The translations under genes and the position numbers were made by a program. The notes under the pieces are model-generated. The model had not been told where the DNA came from. It did not search any database and saw only the letters and a list, made by a program, of their open reading frames with translations. Of a DNA stretch of 7,400 nt, positions 5,117 to 7,400 are shown piece by piece; position 1 is the first letter of the stretch, and each line of letters starts with the position of its first letter. The DNA is from Rhizobiaceae bacterium (GTDB taxonomy: Bacteria; Pseudomonadota; Alphaproteobacteria; Rhizobiales; Rhizobiaceae), in assembly GCA_020696915.1 (NCBI GenBank), contig JAJFMR010000316.1:1-7400 (forward strand), in the 5' to 3' direction.

Positions 5117-7323
5117 CCATGCTGCCGCATCGAATCGAAACGGTCACGGCCCGGCCGTCCCGCCGCCAGTTTCTCGCCGGCGTTGCCTCGGCCGCAGGTC
5201 TCGTCGTCGGCTACCGCATGGTCGGAGCCGGGCCGGCCGGTGCGCAGTCGTCCGGCGCCCAAGCGGCGGCGGCCAATCCATTCCAGGCCTATGTCGAGAT
5301 CACGCCCGACGACCGCATTCTTATCCATTCGTCGCAGTTCGAAATGGGGCAGGGATCCTATTTCGGCATCGCCACGCTGGTGATGGAGGAACTGGACGGG
5401 GACTGGGCGCGGGTTGACGTCGTCGGCGCATCGGGAAACCCGGCGCTTTACGGAAATCTTGCCTGGGGCGGGTTCGCGCAGGGCACCGGCGGCTCGACGT
5501 CGATGACCTCGTCCTGGATGCGCTATCGGCAGGCCGGCGCCATTGCCCGCGCGATGCTGGTGGCCGCCGCCGCCCGGCGCTGGAACGTCGCGGCCGGCGA
5601 GATCGGCGTGGAAGCCGGAGACGTGTCGCATCCGTCCGGCCGGCGCGCGCGGTTCGGCGAGCTTGCCGCGGAGGCGGCAGCCCTGCCGCTGCCGGGCGAC
5701 GTGCCCCTGAAGGCCAAAGAGCAATGGACGCAAATCGGCTCCGAACGGCTGAAGCGGTACGACAGCCCCGGCAAGTCGAACGGCACCCAGACCTACACGA
5801 TCGACGTAAAGCTCGACGGCATGCTGACGGCCGTCATGATTCATCCGCCGAAATTCGGCTCGCGGCTGACCGGTTTCGATGCCGCCGAGGCCAAAACACT
5901 CGACGGCATCGTCGACGTCGTGGCAACGCCGCGCGGTGTGGCTGTGGTCGGCCGCGACATGTGGACCGCCATCAAGGGGCGCGAGCTGGTCGCTGCGGAA
6001 TGGGACGATGCCGAGGCCGAATTGCGCAGCTCGGCGGCCATCCTGGCCGACTACCGCAATCTGGCGAAAGGCAAGTCCGCAGCCACCGCGCGCAACGACG
6101 GCGATGCGGCGGCGGCCTTGGCGTCGGCGGCAACCACGATCGAGGCGGAATACGAGTTTCCCTACCTCGCCCATGCGTCGCTCGAGCCGCTCAACGCAAT
6201 CGCCCGAATGGATGAGAGCGGGGTGGTCGAGGTGTGGGGCGGCCACCAGATGCCGGACCTCTACCAGGCGGCGGCTGCTGCGACGGCGGGGGTCACGCCA
6301 GACAAGGTCAGGCTGCACGTCATGAAGACCGGCGGCAGCTTCGGCCGCCGCGCCGTCGCCGATGCCGATCTCGTGGTCGAGGCCGTTGCCGTTGCCCGCG
6401 CGCTCGACTGGAAGGCGCCCGTCAAGGTGCAGTGGACCCGCGAAAACGACATGCGCGGCGGCCGCTACCGGCCGGCCTATGTGCATGCCGTCAAGGCCGG
6501 GCTCGATGCCGGCGGCAGGCTGGTCGCGCTCAGCGACCATATCGTCGGCCAATCCATCATGGGCGGCTCGCCCTTCGCGGCCATGATCAAGGAGGGCGTC
6601 GACCCGACCTCCGTCGAGGGAGCTGCGAACCTGCCCTATGCAATCCCCAATCTCAGGATCGACCTGACGACCACCGAGCTGAAGATCCCGGTGCTCTGGT
6701 GGCGCTCCGTCGGCTCCACCCACACCGCATACGTCGTCGAGACGATGATGGACGAGCTTGCCGCCGCGGCCGGGCGCGACCCGGTCGAATTCCGCCTGTC
6801 CATGCTCGACAAGCATCCCAGGCACGCCGCGGTGCTGCGGCTCGCCGCAGAGAAGGCGGGCTGGAGCGAGAAGCTGGCGTCAGGCCGTTTCCGTGGCGTG
6901 GCGCTGCACGAGAGCTTCTTCTCCTTCGTGGCCGAGGTCGCCGAGATCACCTACCGCGGGGGCAGCGATTTCACGGTCGATCGCGTCGTCTGCGCGGTCG
7001 ATTGCGGGATCGCGATCAATCCCGACCAGATCCGCGCCCAGATGGAAGGCGGCATCGGTTTCGGTCTCGGGGCGATCCTGCAGGAGGAACTGACGCTGAC
7101 GGATGGCGTCGTCGACCAGGAGAATTACGATACCTATACGCCGCTCCGCATCGACCAGATGCCGCGGATCGAGGTTCACATCATGCCTTCCGGGGAGCCG
7201 CCGACCGGCGTCGGCGAGCCCGGCGTTCCGCCCATCGGCCCAGCTGTGGCGAATGCGTTGCGAGCGGCGACCGGAAAGACCATCCGCAAGCTGCCGATCC
7301 TGAAGAGCATTTCCTCAGCCTGA
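5113..7323 (+). CDS. iorB: Molybdopterin-binding large subunit, isoquinoline 1-oxidoreductase type
   Basis: The 736-residue product is a complete large subunit of the xanthine dehydrogenase/aldehyde oxidase family. A twin-arginine signal, SRRQFLAG (16-23), leads into a hydrophobic stretch ending near AQ at residue 45, so Tat export to the periplasm is likely. Cofactor and active-site blocks follow: FEMGQGSYFG (76-85), GGFAQGTGGSTS (119-130), HASLEPLNA (354-362), GGSFGRRAVADADL (407-420), VKVQWTRENDMRGG (437-450), WWRSVGSTHTAYVVE (529-543), AVDCGIAINPD (628-638) and QMEGGIGFGLGA (643-654). GVGEPGVPP (699-707) contains the expected catalytic Glu, E702. The family adds water-derived oxygen to N-heterocycles or aldehydes; the actual substrate cannot be read from the sequence. 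No FAD subunit gene is present, as expected for IorAB. The ATG at 5113 overlaps the iorA stop; the ATG at 5119 has better spacing (eight bases) from GGAG. Confidence 0.92.
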   Translation: MTMLPHRIETVTARPSRRQFLAGVASAAGLVVGYRMVGAGPAGAQSSGAQAAAANPFQAYVEITPDDRILIHSSQFEMGQGSYFGIATLVMEELDGDWARVDVVGASGNPALYGNLAWGGFAQGTGGSTSMTSSWMRYRQAGAIARAMLVAAAARRWNVAAGEIGVEAGDVSHPSGRRARFGELAAEAAALPLPGDVPLKAKEQWTQIGSERLKRYDSPGKSNGTQTYTIDVKLDGMLTAVMIHPPKFGSRLTGFDAAEAKTLDGIVDVVATPRGVAVVGRDMWTAIKGRELVAAEWDDAEAELRSSAAILADYRNLAKGKSAATARNDGDAAAALASAATTIEAEYEFPYLAHASLEPLNAIARMDESGVVEVWGGHQMPDLYQAAAAATAGVTPDKVRLHVMKTGGSFGRRAVADADLVVEAVAVARALDWKAPVKVQWTRENDMRGGRYRPAYVHAVKAGLDAGGRLVALSDHIVGQSIMGGSPFAAMIKEGVDPTSVEGAANLPYAIPNLRIDLTTTELKIPVLWWRSVGSTHTAYVVETMMDELAAAAGRDPVEFRLSMLDKHPRHAAVLRLAAEKAGWSEKLASGRFRGVALHESFFSFVAEVAEITYRGGSDFTVDRVVCAVDCGIAINPDQIRAQMEGGIGFGLGAILQEELTLTDGVVDQENYDTYTPLRIDQMPRIEVHIMPSGEPPTGVGEPGVPPIGPAVANALRAATGKTIRKLPILKSISSA

Positions 7324-7400
7324 TCCGGTCGGTTTCGCCCGCTCGAGCCGACGCGGCCCCGGCCCCTGTCGCCCCAGCCGGTCGTCCGGATTGCGCAGCG

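Noticed and set aside
5065..6825. 586-codon minus-strand open frame opposite iorB
   Set aside because: It is a mirror of high-GC codon use in iorB; the plus-strand frame has all family motifs.
7324..7365. Possible terminator after iorB using GTCGG and CCGAC
   Set aside because: The stem is only 5 bp with a loop of about 15 bases and no T-run follows.
7315..7400. Possible C-terminal end of a converging minus-strand gene (LRNPDDRLGRQGPG... ending at 7315)
   Set aside because: Only 28 low-complexity codons are visible and no family can be recognised; other frames are equally open.

Overview
The window is high-GC DNA, typical in codon use and gene content of an alphaproteobacterium. The aerobic coproporphyrinogen oxidase ends in the form usual for Hyphomicrobiales (Rhizobiales), and the 85-residue neighbour also looks rhizobial, so a Mesorhizobium/Phyllobacteriaceae-type host is my best inference. 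No mobile element, CRISPR array or RNA gene is visible.

Region 1 (1-2300, minus strand) is a bufferin operon for metal stress: bufA (DUF2282 precursor peptide with a signal peptide and four cysteines), bufB (DUF692/MNIO multinuclear iron oxygenase), bufC (DUF2063 partner) and the start of a DoxX-family membrane protein, cut by the window edge. The DoxX start lies inside the end of bufC and was found by translating the reverse strand by hand. bufB/bufC and bufC/doxX both overlap by 14 nt. A GTAACA-N15-CGAA element upstream of bufA resembles the SigF-type ECF promoter of Caulobacter metal-stress genes. The expected scheme is that BufA is exported after BufB/BufC turn some of its cysteines into copper-binding heterocycles.

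Region 2 (about 2300-2628) has no recognisable gene. It is lower in GC than its surroundings and holds a perfect 16-bp palindrome (2369-2384) and a short direct repeat.

Region 3 (2629-4178, minus strand) reads hemF, then a DUF1810 gene overlapping its end by 10 nt, then a small DUF1059 gene. The hemF product lacks about 25 residues near its C-terminus, including the highly conserved segment normally read as RYVEFNLLYD. The deletion is in frame and may inactivate the enzyme.

Region 4 (4258-7323, plus strand) holds an 85-residue conserved hypothetical protein divergent from hemF, then iorA-iorB. These encode a two-subunit molybdenum hydroxylase of the isoquinoline 1-oxidoreductase type: a [2Fe-2S] subunit and a Tat-exported molybdopterin subunit, joined by an ATGA overlap. 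The last 77 bases hold nothing I can call with confidence.
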